This document shows, piece by piece, positions 16,374-26,007 of a DNA stretch of 64,000 nt. The stretch's first letter is position 1; every line of letters starts with the position of its first letter. The position numbers and the translations under genes are program-made. Below the pieces are notes generated by a model. The model was given only the letters and a program-made list of their open reading frames with translations, had not been told where the DNA came from and ran no database searches. This DNA is from Neobacillus soli NBRC 102451. Lineage in GTDB: Bacteria > Bacillota > Bacilli > Bacillales > Cytobacillaceae. The stretch covers positions 1 to 64,000 of the forward strand of contig NZ_BCVI01000018.1 of NCBI RefSeq assembly GCF_001591665.1, in the 5' to 3' direction.

Positions 16374-17528
16374 TTACAATTTTATTCCGGTTTGAACTGC
16401 TTGGAGTAACCGGAATAATTGCTTTGTTGATGTTCTTAAATTGTTGTACGTAACTTTTGAATTCATTGCTTCTTCCAGTGTCATCGGCGCATTTACAATC
16501 GAAAAATAAGAAGTGATACCAAGTTCATTTAATAATGACGTCTCTTCATTCACACCACCCGCCAGTGCAATGACAGGTATTTGATGCTTTTTGGCAAGTT
16601 GTGCTATACCAAGTGGTGCCTTTCCCATGGATGTTTGTCCGTCCATTTTTCCCTCACCAGTAATAACCAAATTGACACCTTGCAACTTCTTTTCCACCTC
16701 AATAATATCTAATACTAGCTCAATTCCTGATTGAAGTTGGGCATCTAATAACCCTGCAAATGCACCACCAAGTCCCCCTGCAGCGCCTGCACCAACTATA
16801 TGATGAATATCTTTACCTAGCTCCTGAAGAACAATTTCGGCAAAGTTTTCAAGCCCTTTGTCTAGCTCTTTTATCATCTCTTCCGTTGCTCCTTTTTGAG
16901 GCCCAAATATATATGCTGCTCCGTTTGGACCATAAAGAGGATTGTTTACATCACAAGCTACTTTGAATGTGCAATCCTTTAACTCAGGGATTACATTGAT
17001 ACTATTAATCTTTCGAATATTTTGCAGTCCTTGCCCTCCCAGATCGATTTCCTCGTTAAGATGATTTAAGAAGCTAAAGCCCAGTGCTTGAAGCAAACCG
17101 ACCCCGGCATCATTTGTAGCACTGCCGCCCAGTCCAATAACTAATTCGCGACAGCCTTTATCTATCGCATCCCTAATAAGTTCACCAACACCATATGTAG
17201 TTGTAATAGAAGGATTGCGCTTATTAGCAGGAACAAGGGGTAACCCGCATGCTGCTGCTACTTCAATAACGGCCGTTTTCTTATCTCCTAGAATTCCGTA
17301 TATTGCTTCTACTTTTTCTTTTAATGGTCCAGTTACTTCTTTTTGGATAAAGTGTCCTCCCGTAGCATGTACTAACGCTTCCACAGTTCCCTCCCCACCG
17401 TCTGCTAACGGAAGAGTCATAATCTCTGCATTAACAAAAACATCTCTTATTCCTGAAGAAATAGCTTTACTCCCATCAACTGAAGAAATACTTCCTTTAA
17501 ATGAATCAATGGCAATTAAAACCTTCAT
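16374..17528 (-). CDS. Glycerate kinase (GarK/GlxK type)
   Basis: A 384-residue protein of the type-1/2 glycerate kinase fold, which phosphorylates glycerate with ATP and feeds it into lower glycolysis. Landmarks: N-terminal KVLIAIDSFKGSISSVDGSK, LPLADGGEGTVEALV, CRELVIGLGGSATNDAGVG (nucleotide loop), GAGAAGGLGGAFAGLL and VITGEGKMDGQTSMGKAPLG. The length matches the family. GAGGTG lies seven bases before the ATG. No glyoxylate or glucarate genes adjoin it, so its source of glycerate is unclear. Confidence 0.9.
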   Translation of the reverse strand: MKVLIAIDSFKGSISSVDGSKAISSGIRDVFVNAEIMTLPLADGGEGTVEALVHATGGHFIQKEVTGPLKEKVEAIYGILGDKKTAVIEVAAACGLPLVPANKRNPSITTTYGVGELIRDAIDKGCRELVIGLGGSATNDAGVGLLQALGFSFLNHLNEEIDLGGQGLQNIRKINSINVIPELKDCTFKVACDVNNPLYGPNGAAYIFGPQKGATEEMIKELDKGLENFAEIVLQELGKDIHHIVGAGAAGGLGGAFAGLLDAQLQSGIELVLDIIEVEKKLQGVNLVITGEGKMDGQTSMGKAPLGIAQLAKKHQIPVIALAGGVNEETSLLNELGITSYFSIVNAPMTLEEAMNSKVTYNNLRTSTKQLFRLLQAVQTGIKL

Positions 17529-17721
17529 TTATCTACACCTCTTTTGATAGCTCACCGATAAATTTCGAAATATAATTATTTCTTATAAGACGATCAATAT
17601 TTTCCATAATCATTTCTAATTCAAGTTTGGTATTTTCACGAAATTATTATTCATCGTTTCTTATTTCCTTTTCAATAGATTATCTTTTTTACTATTTTAC
17701 CATCTTCGATTCCCCAAGTAG

Positions 17722-17995
17722 ATGAAAAAAATGGATAACCCTGAATTCCTACACTTTGTTAGGCGGCCTTTTCAACATAAATTTGACCAAGAAATAGCAA
17801 ACATCTATACTTTACCATCATCAACCACTGCCCGATTTGTAAGAGCCGTATTTGGAATAAAAAACTCTCCTTACTAAGGTAAGAAACGATGATAAATTAG
17901 CTATAGACCCAATCCCGACTTTCGGAGAAGGTCCACATCCTGATTTGGTACTAATAGAACAGTTCTACTCATATTCTTATAAAAGAAAATCATAA
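17722..17995 (+). pseudogene. Frameshifted small protein upstream of the dehydrogenase
   Basis: Two overlapping frames appear to make one protein of about 90 residues. The first starts at ATG 17722 (MKKMDNPEFLHFVRRPFQHK) and ends RAVFGIKNSPY. The second continues LLTKVRNDDKLAIDPIPTFG to FYSYSYKRKS and ends at TAA 17995. The switch lies near the A-run and CTCTCC at 17857-17871. It ends 18 bases before the sorbosone-dehydrogenase-like gene, with AAGGAG between them, so the two look co-transcribed. Function unknown. Confidence 0.5.
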
Positions 17996-18013
17996 GAAGG
18001 AGTGGAAAGTTAG

Positions 18014-19438
18014 GTGATAAAAGTTAAGGTTCGTTTACGACCCATTGTTAGTAAGATCAATTTACCCACTGTTTTGAGAACAACTATACTTCCAGGTGAC
18101 ACAATTGAAAGGTTATTTATTGCAACCCAGGTAGGAGAGATCTTTTACATAGACAATGGAGTTATACGGACTTTTTTAGATATACGTCCGCGAATCATAA
18201 AACTAGGTACTTCTGAACCAGGAGTTTCTCGTGGTGGATATGATGAACGGGGATTGCTGGGTCTGGCATTTCATCCCCAATTTACTTATAACGGTCTATT
18301 TTATCTTCATTTTTCAGCAGCTGGAACACAAGGTCCAGGTGCTCTTTCTGAACATTTTAAGCCTGACCAGTGTGATCCAAACACCTTAAACTTAAGGTGG
18401 ACAAATAGAGAAACTCAATATAATCATATTGATACAGTTGAAGAGTGGATTTTACAATCGAATAGTCAACCTCAAAAACGACGGACATTACTTAACTTAA
18501 GAAGACCATTTTTCAATCATAATGGTGTCAATAGCTTAAACTTTTCACCTGAAACAGGAAAACTTGTTTTAACAACCGGAGATGGCGGAGCAGGCTATGA
18601 TCCATTTAATTTAAGCCAGGATAATATGGAAATAGCCGGTAAAATAATTGAAATTGACGTAGAAAAAAATACAAATATCTATAATCCACCCGTAGTCACA
18701 CGTTTTAATGAACTTCCCGCACCTATACAGGAAACGCTTATGGTCATTGCCAAAGGGGTTCGCAATATACCAGGCATTTCATTTCAAAGGTTTTATAATC
18801 AGTATATCAAATATGTGGGAAATGTCGGACAGGATTTGGTAGAGTCGATTTTTTCATTCGTTCATTATAAACCAATACCGGTTACTCAGCTTATTCAAGC
18901 TTCTTTAAGAAACACTGAACCTGACCAAGCAGGATTTATTAACTTTGGCTGGCGAGGGTGGGAAGGTGCTTTTCCTACTTCGACTATAGGGCGCTGCGCT
19001 GAAAATCCGGCTTTGGATGAGAAAACAATTGCTTATTACGATGAAGCTATAAAAACTTCTGTGCGGCGTCTTCAGCCTTTAATTAGTTATTTTCAAAAAG
19101 ATCCCCGTCCCGATAAGTTTGGAGGAACTGCACTTACAGGAGTGCAAGCCTATATGGGGAATGGAATCCGCGATTTAACGGGAAGCGTTGTATTTACCGA
19201 TCTTGCCCGGGCTGATGAATCTCCAGTTAGAGGAGTTTTAGCTTATACTAAGGTAAGAACAGATGGTAAACTAAATGATTTAAGTGTTATTGAAACTGAT
19301 TATAATTTTGGGTCTCAATCAGCTTATTATGTTAGTCTGGGAACGAATCTGGATCAAACCAGACTATATTTAGGGGTTTATAGCTCTATGAAAGTGACTG
19401 ATTATAACCAAGGTACTGTTTTTGAAATTGTTCTATGA
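18014..19438 (+). CDS. Sorbosone/glucose dehydrogenase-like beta-propeller protein
   Basis: A 474-residue protein starting at GTG with AAGGAG about 11 bases upstream. Motifs of the GSDH (PQQ sugar dehydrogenase/HHIPL) propeller are clear: GERGLLGLAFHP-like RGLLGLAFHPQFTYNGLFYL, FFNHNGVNSLNFSPETGKLV followed by TTGDGGAGYDP, AKGVRNIPGISFQR, and FINFGWRGWEGAF. Members oxidise sugars or aldoses using bound PQQ. It lacks a visible signal peptide, unlike most relatives, so either it is cytoplasmic or the true N-terminus has been lost. No PQQ synthesis genes are in the window. Confidence 0.8.
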   Translation: MIKVKVRLRPIVSKINLPTVLRTTILPGDTIERLFIATQVGEIFYIDNGVIRTFLDIRPRIIKLGTSEPGVSRGGYDERGLLGLAFHPQFTYNGLFYLHFSAAGTQGPGALSEHFKPDQCDPNTLNLRWTNRETQYNHIDTVEEWILQSNSQPQKRRTLLNLRRPFFNHNGVNSLNFSPETGKLVLTTGDGGAGYDPFNLSQDNMEIAGKIIEIDVEKNTNIYNPPVVTRFNELPAPIQETLMVIAKGVRNIPGISFQRFYNQYIKYVGNVGQDLVESIFSFVHYKPIPVTQLIQASLRNTEPDQAGFINFGWRGWEGAFPTSTIGRCAENPALDEKTIAYYDEAIKTSVRRLQPLISYFQKDPRPDKFGGTALTGVQAYMGNGIRDLTGSVVFTDLARADESPVRGVLAYTKVRTDGKLNDLSVIETDYNFGSQSAYYVSLGTNLDQTRLYLGVYSSMKVTDYNQGTVFEIVL

Positions 19439-19447
19439 TAACTAAAA

Positions 19448-19472
19448 AAGCAAGGCCCGATTGGCCCTGCTT
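19448..19472. terminator. Bidirectional terminator between convergent genes
   Basis: AAGCAAGGCCC and GGCCCTGCTT pair around a short loop, with A-rich sequence on the left and TTGTTATTTG on the right. It serves both the dehydrogenase and the cupredoxin gene. Confidence 0.7.
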
Positions 19473-19473
19473 G

Positions 19474-19863
19474 TTATTTGACTATAACTTTTCCAACCAT
19501 TCCTCCCCTGAAATGGTACCGACATACCAGGTCATATGTACCGGGCTGAGTCGGTTTCATTGTAATGGTTTTTTCTTTTCCCGGCTGGACCTCGGCATCA
19601 ATTCCGAGCTTTTCCACTGTAAAGGTGTGCTCTTTCACACCTTTGTTTTTCAAAATCAACGTGGTGGCTGTTCCATTGGGAATAGTGATGACTTGCGGAT
19701 TAAAGTAATCATCGTTCAACTCGACCTCAATGGCTTTCACCGTCTCTATGGGCTGAGTTACAACACTGGATTCGGCAAATACGTCGAGTGAGCCCAGAGC
19801 TGTCACAACCACAATCATCGCGAGCAAAACGACCAGTCCTGTTAACCACTTTTTCGCAGACAT
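19474..19863 (-). CDS. Exported cupredoxin-domain protein
   Basis: A 129-residue protein from the ATG at 19863 (GGAGGG seven bases upstream). A signal peptide or anchor (KWLTGLVVLLAMIVVVTALG) precedes a plastocyanin-like domain. The type-1 copper ligands are in place: His in KEHTFTVEKLG, Cys and His in YDLVCRYHFRGGM, and Met in the same stretch. It is probably a small periplasmic-face electron carrier or copper-binding protein. It converges with the sorbosone-dehydrogenase-like gene; a functional link is possible but unproven. Confidence 0.85.
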   Translation of the reverse strand: MSAKKWLTGLVVLLAMIVVVTALGSLDVFAESSVVTQPIETVKAIEVELNDDYFNPQVITIPNGTATTLILKNKGVKEHTFTVEKLGIDAEVQPGKEKTITMKPTQPGTYDLVCRYHFRGGMVGKVIVK

Positions 19864-20118
19864 TCGCAATCCCTCCTTTTCTATGAATTATTTTTTTCTA
19901 ATTCATCAAATAATATTACTAATTTGGGTCCAACGAATTTTTGTTCTAATGATTTAATTTCATTGATTATAACTCGACTTATCCATTCCTTACGCTACCG
20001 GTGGGATTTTCGCTCCGCGTAATCTCGTTTCTAAACCTTAATCCCAAAAAATAAAAATAACACCAAGAAACGACCAACAACAGAAAGTTTAACTAACCAA
20101 AAATATACAAAGAACCAG

Positions 20119-20277
20119 TCACCTATTTAGACCAGTACCACTCCCATAGTCTATTAAAGATTTTGATTTACTATTTCGTGATTCTGGTCTTACTTCCTTA
20201 ACTATAACTTTAGCTAATTCCATTCTTTCTTCTGTATCATATCTTTTTGCCATTTGATCAAAAACGTTATTTTTCAT
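20119..20277 (-). pseudogene. Truncated SAM-dependent methyltransferase
   Basis: The frame starts MKNNVFDQMAKRYDTEERME and reaches the SAM-binding motif I (SLIDYGSGTG), then stops after 52 codons. Class I methyltransferases need about 150 further residues. Unrelated AT-rich DNA follows, with nothing recognisable in 19864-20118. Confidence 0.65.
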
Positions 20278-20559
20278 ATTCCACTCCCCTATTTATTAAA
20301 TATTAAAGCTACATCGTGGTCATTATAGCAAAAATCAAAACCTTAAGGCACGATTCTCCCCCTTAAACCCTTTCGTAATAGCCCCCGGTGGGCGCGGAAA
20401 ATCTACATAGTGTCATTTGTTGTTCCACTTAACGTTTAGTTTTATAAGAAAAAAGAGTTGCCTAAGCAACCCATGAATTTCATCTAAAGCACACCCCGTT
20501 TAAGTGCGTAAACTTTTGCTAAAACAAGCGTATCCCATAAGGAAACAGCTTGTTTATTG

Positions 20560-21720
20560 TTAACCCTCTAATTTTTGATTTTGTGTTTCGCTTTTCATTG
20601 AATAAAGTTTTAAAGCAGAAGTTAGTATGATTACCATACTTACTACTCCAATCCATACAAGGATAGATAAAGGTGAACTCCAAGTTAATCCCTTTCCGAA
20701 GAAGAACAATTCACGCAAACCTTGTATCATAAATCGCATTGGCAACCAAGAATAAATCCAATCTCGATAAAATGGAGACATCATTTCTGGAGCCATCGCA
20801 AGCAATGGTGCACCAAAGAATTACATCAAGGCAAAAACAGCGATACTTTTAATTCCTAACAACGAAAGTACTGCTAAAATCATTAGGAAAAAGCTAAAGG
20901 ATGTAATCGTTAGAAATAAAGCTGTATCCGTAAATTGTGGAATATTTAATCCTACCATTCCATCTGCTAACCACGTTAATCCAAATCCTACTACAAGTGA
21001 AACAATTGCCCCCATTAGAATTTGTACTAGCTTTGTCGCAAGGTCCTCTTTTCGATTAGCAATTGGTAATTTGCTAGCAGCAAGAAAGATAATAGCTGGA
21101 ATAAGGAAATAGGAGAATTGCCGTTTGCACTATTAGTACCAATTTCATTCACATTAGTAACTGTTTTTGTAATAGGAGTTGCTAAGCTTGCAGCTTGTTT
21201 TGCTGTTAGGGTTGCTCCTTGTTTTTCAAAACCATCAAGGAGTTGTTTATGGACATTGTTGTTCATATTGTCAACTATCCCATTCAATACCTGTCCTGCC
21301 ATTGTTGAAGCTGCTGTATTCATTCCCTGATTGATATATATTTGAACTTCAGGAGAAGAAGGTGCTGGAGTCCTTAATGATGCCTGCCTAGCACTGAAAT
21401 CTTTCGGAATGACCAATGTTGCATAATATTTTTGGTTATCCATTCCTTTTTGTGCATCTTCTGCTGTTTTTACTTTAACCCATTTCACAGCAGGGTCTTC
21501 ATCTTTTGTTTTTTGAATTTTTTTGCATCATTTCTACAATCGTTTGACCCGTATTCATTTTTGGCTGATTAGGAATTTCCACTCCTTCATCCTCATTTAC
21601 GATTGCAATCGGCGGATTTTTGGTTTGTGGCTGGACCGATGGAAATAATGTAAGTGAGAAAATAAAAATAACTGCCAATGCAATGATTGGTGAAACAAAT
21701 AACAGTTTGTTTTTGAACAT
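20560..21720 (-). pseudogene. Shattered YhgE/Pip-type (ABC-2-like) membrane exporter
   Basis: Four frame-shifted pieces together make one protein of about 380 residues. In order: an N-terminal helix (MFKNKLLFVSPIIALAVIFI) with PPIAIVNEDEGVEIPNQPK, an extracellular domain (YYATLVIPKDFSARQASLRT), then membrane segments (GAIVSLVVGFGLTWLADGMV; FLTITSFSFFLMILAVLSLL) and a last helix (PLSILVWIGVVSMVIILTSA). This is the layout of YhgE/Pip and DUF3533 exporters. GGGAGGA precedes the ATG at 21720. At least three indels are needed, so it is inactive. It diverges from a TetR gene that probably regulated it. Confidence 0.75.
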
Positions 21721-21828
21721 ATATTTATTCCTCCCTGTTTTTTTGTTATAATAATAAACAACCTGTTGCTGATTATATTTCAAATTTTATAATTGAATCC
21801 TTTTCTGTTCAATTATCTAAAATGTCGG

Positions 21829-21870
21829 ATGTGTTGGTTACGGAACACTTTTTTATAAATGTGTTGGATA
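21829..21870. promoter_or_regulatory. Likely TetR operator region
   Basis: ATGTGTTGG occurs twice, at 21829 and 21859, one helical-turn multiple (30 bp) apart. The first is part of the dyad GTGTTGGTTACGGAACAC. It lies between the divergent TetR gene and the exporter relic. Confidence 0.4.
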
Positions 21871-21890
21871 AAAGTTAGGGAGGAAGTACC

Positions 21891-22508
21891 TTGCGAGATA
21901 GTAATACTGATTTACGGGTCATTCGGACAAAAGAATCAATCCGAGAAGCACTAGTAGAATTAATCGATGAAAAAGGTTTCGAGGCAATTACAGTTAAAGA
22001 CATAACAACCAGAGCGAAGATTAATCGGGGAACATTTTATGCACACTATCAAGACAAATTCGATTTAATGACTAAATGCGAAGACGAAATTATGCTTGAG
22101 ATGTCCAGAATTGCAAAACAGAACTTCCCAAGTATTATTGCCGCACTTGAAACCAACTCACCGACCTCAACACCATTTTCCATTGCAGTTTTAATATTTG
22201 TGTATCTTAATGAAAATAGTGGTTTTATGAAAGCTGTGTTAGGTCCAAAAGGCGATTTATCTTTTCAAACAAGACTAAAAGATTTTATGTGGAAAACAAT
22301 GTTTGGAAATGAACCAAACGCAATTTTAAAGGAGAATAGTTTACTTGTTCCAGGACAATATTTAGCTTCTTATGTTGCGTCTGCACATATAGGAGTAATT
22401 CAACAATGGTTAGACAATGGCAGGAAAGAATCTCCTCAAGAAATGGCACGAATCCTATCAACCATAACAGTTAATGGACCCTTTTTTGCAGCTGGGTTAA
22501 AAAAATAG
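21891..22508 (+). CDS. TetR/AcrR-family transcriptional regulator
   Basis: A 205-residue regulator starting at TTG with GGGAGG seven bases upstream. The N-terminal helix-turn-helix is typical (GFEAITVKDITTRAKINRGT then FYAHYQDKFDLM). The C-terminal half is the TetR_C_33-type domain common in regulators beside YhgE/Pip exporters (ASYVASAHIGVIQQWLDNGR). It is intact even though the divergent exporter is broken, so it may now control only itself or remote genes. Confidence 0.85.
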   Translation: MRDSNTDLRVIRTKESIREALVELIDEKGFEAITVKDITTRAKINRGTFYAHYQDKFDLMTKCEDEIMLEMSRIAKQNFPSIIAALETNSPTSTPFSIAVLIFVYLNENSGFMKAVLGPKGDLSFQTRLKDFMWKTMFGNEPNAILKENSLLVPGQYLASYVASAHIGVIQQWLDNGRKESPQEMARILSTITVNGPFFAAGLKK

Positions 22509-22524
22509 AAAAGTCAAAGCAAAA

Positions 22525-22558
22525 GAGGCAATACCTTAGAAAAAACAGGTACTGCCTC
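22525..22558 (+). terminator. Terminator of the TetR gene
   Basis: GAGGCAATACCT and AGGTACTGCCTC pair with one wobble and are followed by CTTATTTTTAAA. A diverged copy of the CGTTA hairpin repeat (TTAACTATTCTGCATCCGTT) follows at 22569. Confidence 0.75.
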
Positions 22559-22635
22559 CTTATTTTTAAATGCTTGTTTAACTATTCTGCATCCGTTCCT
22601 TTAAGATGGAAAAGGCAATCCTAAGGCTTCAGCAA

Positions 22636-22805
<170 letters not shown>

Positions 22806-22842
22806 CGGTTCAACCGTCCTTCTGCTCTTTATATAAGCGTGG

Positions 22843-23328
22843 TTACTTCGTTTTATACGATGAATTCCCGTGTTCGTACTGCAGCTCATCTACCGTTTGA
22901 AGGCGATAATCACCTCTTTGATCGTCTATCGGAGTGGAAAAGGACAGCTCTGTTTGAGGAATGGAATCTGCCAATTCATCAAACTTTTTTTGCGCATTTA
23001 CCGTACGTTTTGCATAGGGAAGAACCTCTAGCCTGTCATAAGGAATGTCATCTCCGGTATCCACACATTTTCCATATGTTCCGCTGCCAATTCGGTCTAA
23101 CGCTTCATTTACTTCATTTAATATATGCTGAGCTGAATCTTTTATTGAAAATTGTACTTCTCTTTCTTCCAATTGTGAGGCCGTATCAGCAAAGTGGTTA
23201 TCATAGCTTGCCAATTCCCCATAATCCTCGAATGATAATGGCTTGTTCGCTTCGATTACTTCAAGCATTTCCTGTTTCTTTCGTGTTAATTTTTTCTTAA
23301 AATGGATGAGTTCCCTTTCTGTTAACAT
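22843..23328 (-). CDS. TraR/DksA-type zinc-finger family protein (YteA/YocK-like)
   Basis: A 161-residue protein with a predicted N-terminal coiled coil (LIHFKKKLTRKKQEMLEVIE) and a DksA/TraR-like core (LDRIGSGTYGKCVDTGDDIP). Only one Cys of the usual C4 zinc site is visible, as in the Bacillus YteA/YocK branch. LPYAKRTVNAQKKFDEL continues the finger helix. Relatives are general-stress or sporulation-associated with no defined reaction. GAGAGGAA lies five bases before the ATG. The end abuts the PEP-synthase scrap, so the last dozen residues may be novel sequence gained by rearrangement. Confidence 0.7.
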   Translation of the reverse strand: MLTERELIHFKKKLTRKKQEMLEVIEANKPLSFEDYGELASYDNHFADTASQLEEREVQFSIKDSAQHILNEVNEALDRIGSGTYGKCVDTGDDIPYDRLEVLPYAKRTVNAQKKFDELADSIPQTELSFSTPIDDQRGDYRLQTVDELQYEHGNSSYKTK

Positions 23329-23608
23329 ATTATTTCCTCTCTTTCGTTTCTTTTACCTATTTTACATACCCTTTCAGCATAGAATTATAACTTGGACTTC
23401 AAATGAAATTTCGGGCTCAATAAAAAAAGCCATCCATCACAAGCGTTATGGATGTAACCAAATAATGAATCTGCTACATCCGAAGGCTGACCATCTGGCA
23501 TTAATAAAGCATTCTATCAAAAAAAAATGATAGAAATCGATACTTTTTAGAAAAATGGGTATTATACCTTCTAGAGCAAATTATTTTTCTAAGAAAGAAG
23601 GGATTATC

Positions 23609-23761
23609 TTGATTTGGACAATTATTGGATTTTTACTATTATTTTGGGTTCTCGGGCTTGTTTTCCATATTGCTGGAGGGCTTATTCACCTGTTACTCGT
23701 AGTGGCTGTCGTGGTGTTCCTTTTTAAATTATTTTCAGGCAGAATGGGGAATAAAGCCTAA
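23609..23761 (+). CDS. lmo0937-family small membrane protein
   Basis: A 50-residue protein with two helices: IWTIIGFLLLFWVLGLVFHI, AGGLIHLLLVVAVVVFLFKL, then a short basic tail SGRMGNKA. This matches the lmo0937 family of stress-associated tiny membrane proteins in Firmicutes. The start is TTG at 23609, with GAAGGG six bases upstream; the upstream in-frame ATG would place charged residues before the helix. A terminator follows. Confidence 0.75.
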   Translation: MIWTIIGFLLLFWVLGLVFHIAGGLIHLLLVVAVVVFLFKLFSGRMGNKA

Positions 23762-23854
23762 ACACCGTCATTTTTCGGGATCAGCGGGGTTCTGTCCGGC
23801 TGGCCCCATTTCCCTCTCCGGACAGCATTCATTTCAAAGAGTCCAACGAAAAAC

Positions 23855-23899
23855 AGAACCCGATCCTATCCTATTACTGGATGGGACCTGGTTCTTTTT
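23855..23899 (+). terminator. Terminator behind the lmo0937-type gene
   Basis: AGAACCCGATCC and its imperfect partner GGATGGGACCTGGTTCT, followed by TTTT. Confidence 0.55.
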
Positions 23900-24020
23900 G
23901 GGTCACTAAAAAAAGTTCAATCATGATTTTGTTCCTATGACTTCTACCATTACTCCTGGAGTTTTACAGGTACATTCCTTTGTCTTTTTTCATCCACTTT
24001 ATCCAATGGCTGATTGAATG

Positions 24021-24360
24021 GGATTAAATATAGATCTGCCAAATGTTTCACCACAGCCTTATTCACATCTGGCATTTGAAGGTTATCAATATGCCAAGGT
24101 AAAAGGGATGGGAAATGAGTATAATGATCGTATACTTCGTGCCTTTTTCCAAGTGGAGCAAGATATTTGTAACGTTTGATGTACTTACAAAGTTAGCTGA
24201 TGAGATTGGTCTTGATGAAAAGGAACTTCGAACAGCACTTGAGAATAGAACTTATCGGGAAGAGCACCAAAAAGCTTTGCAATAATGAAGCTGACATTAC
24301 AGCAGTTCCCACATTCATTATTGGAGATACAGTTGTAGCGGGTATTCGGTCAAAGGAAAA
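24021..24360 (+). pseudogene. DsbA-family (FrnE-like) oxidoreductase remnant
   Basis: Three frames in succession spell the C-terminal two thirds of a DsbA/FrnE-like protein: GLNIDLPNVSPQPYSHLAFE to ILRAFFQVEQDICNV; then DVLTKLADEIGLDEKELRTA to REEHQKALQ; then NEADITAVPTFIIGDTVVAG with the cis-proline loop AVPTF. Two frameshifts separate the pieces, and the CxxC-bearing N-terminus is missing. Confidence 0.75.
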
Positions 24361-24556
24361 CCAGGAATGGCATATGGGATTGATGGTATTAGGTTTCCCA
24401 TTGTTTTAGAAGACTATGCTACATGGAGTTTCCAGGGAACAAAACAGTGCCAGGCGCCATCCAAATTATGAAAAAAATAACTGGATGTAATGGAAAAAAG
24501 GTTCATGAATAGTAAACCAACTTTTTCAAAAAATAAAGTAAAGGTGGTGTTATTGT

Positions 24557-24778
24557 ATGACCATTGCGCTTATTCTCGTAGGAATTGTAATAGTAGGCGG
24601 TTTATTTTATACGCTTAGAGTTGGTAAAGCAGTCGATGTGAGAAATAGCGAATTGGATGGAGAAATTCATAGAACAATTAGAAAAAATTGGATTACCTTA
24701 AATCCCGTTTTTCTTGCATATATCATAGCCATTGGAGCCATGTTGGTTTATATCGCATATCTTGCAGTTTCATGGTAA
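24557..24778 (+). CDS. 73-residue two-helix membrane protein
   Basis: ATG with AAGGTGGTG seven bases upstream. Two hydrophobic helices (ALILVGIVIVGGLFYTLRVG; NPVFLAYIIAIGAMLVYIAY) flank a charged 25-residue loop with DVRNSELDGEIHRTIRKNW. Family not recognised. Monocistronic, between two relics. Confidence 0.6.
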   Translation: MTIALILVGIVIVGGLFYTLRVGKAVDVRNSELDGEIHRTIRKNWITLNPVFLAYIIAIGAMLVYIAYLAVSW

Positions 24779-24887
24779 AATGTGTCATTCATAAACATTG
24801 AAGGGTCACTACTTTTAAAAAAGCTTAATTTTTAGAAGATAACAAACCCATTAGTTTATGAGTGGGATTTCAGGGTGGAATAAGGGG

Positions 24888-24919
24888 CAGACCCCAAGCG
24901 TTAGCGCATCGGGGGTCTG
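24888..24919. repeat. CAGACCCC hairpin repeat
   Basis: CAGACCCC and GGGGTCTG arms enclose a second small stem (GCGTTAGCGC). Related words occur at 33695 (GCAGACCTGGGGGCAGGC) and 33756 (GCAGACCCCCAG). Confidence 0.4.
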
Positions 24920-24939
24920 ACACTTGAAGTTTTTACTTA

Positions 24940-25330
24940 TCAAAATGTAAATCATCCGTACGATGTAATCGTTTGCCAAATTCATAATCTCAACGGTCGT
25001 TCGATAGTTTTTTTGTAAGGCTTGATAATTCGCATTAGGTAAGATATCTTTCAATACCTGCGCCCAACTATTCAAGCTGCGATAGGAATGAATCCCTTGT
25101 GCTAAATCTCCCACAATGATAAACAAGTCTGTATCAAAGCCCTTTTTTAAGCGGCAAATTGAAAATAGCTGTAATCCTGCGCTTCATCAATTAAGATAAT
25201 CCGCATTTTATATTTTTCATCGATCCCTTCTAAATTTGTCTTCATATAAAAGAGCGGAGCTAAATCCACAAGTTCGTATGCGCCTCGATCAAAGATCCGC
25301 TGACAATACTTACTTAGCACCTTACACTCT
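24940..25330 (-). pseudogene. HelD-like helicase fragment
   Basis: The minus strand reads RIFDRGAYELVDLAPLFYMK, the Walker B stretch MRIILIDEAQDYSYFQ, then after a one-base shift FIIVGDLAQGIHSYRSLNSW and NYRTTVEIMNLANDYI. This is the 1A-type core of HelD, the RNA-polymerase-recycling helicase of Bacillus. Both ends are gone. Nothing readable follows upstream to 25659. Confidence 0.75.
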
Positions 25331-25659
25331 TGATCTGTACTCCTGCACCAATCGACTGAATGACCCTGCCTAAAAGAAGAATTGCAAAATTAGGAACATT
25401 CCCGTCCACAACGGTTCCAAGAAACACGCTTTCTTATTTTTTGTATTAACGATTACTTTAACTTCCGTACATAATCGCATTGTGTTGTGCCGCAAACCAA
25501 TAAATACTTTTCTTCTCCGTTACTTTTTTTTGCGGATGAAGGTTTTTTTAGTTATAAAACCTAATCATCTTTTTAATCATTGAATAATATACATTATGCA
25601 TTGTTGGTAATACTCCAATAGTGTACGACATACAGTATAGAAAATGAGGTGATCTACGC

Positions 25660-26007
25660 ATGGGTTCATTGTTAGATACATTCACGACAGAACTTAGAAG
25701 AGGAACGCTGACTCTTGCCGTTTTAAGTCAATTGCGGACGCCGCAATACGGTTATTCACTTGTACAGCGGCTTGAAGATGCCGGTGTGGCCATCGAGCAA
25801 AGTACATTGTATCCCCTGCTGCGAAGATTAGAGAAACAGGAACTCGTGACAAGCAGCTGGGACACAACTGAAAGCAGGCCGCGGAAGTATTATGTATTGA
25901 GTGACCACGGGATTAAGGTTTATAAGCAATTGAAGGATGAATGGAAAAAGATGACGCTGGAACTGAAATCATTATTACAAGGAGATGAAAACATTGAATC
26001 TGATTAA
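25660..26007 (+). CDS. PadR-family transcriptional regulator
   Basis: A 115-residue winged-helix regulator: LRRGTLTLAVLSQLRTPQYG starts the HTH, and the diagnostic AIEQSTLYPLLRRLEKQELV then SRPRKYYVLSDHG forms the wing. GAGGTGAT lies six bases before ATG. It overlaps the next gene, so the two are translated together. Such small PadR proteins usually repress their own operon, which holds an HAAS-domain membrane protein that may sense envelope state. Confidence 0.9.
   Translation: MGSLLDTFTTELRRGTLTLAVLSQLRTPQYGYSLVQRLEDAGVAIEQSTLYPLLRRLEKQELVTSSWDTTESRPRKYYVLSDHGIKVYKQLKDEWKKMTLELKSLLQGDENIESD

Noticed and set aside
22839-23300. 153-codon plus-strand frame
   Set aside because: Antisense shadow of the DksA-like gene, which has the better ribosome site and protein-like composition.
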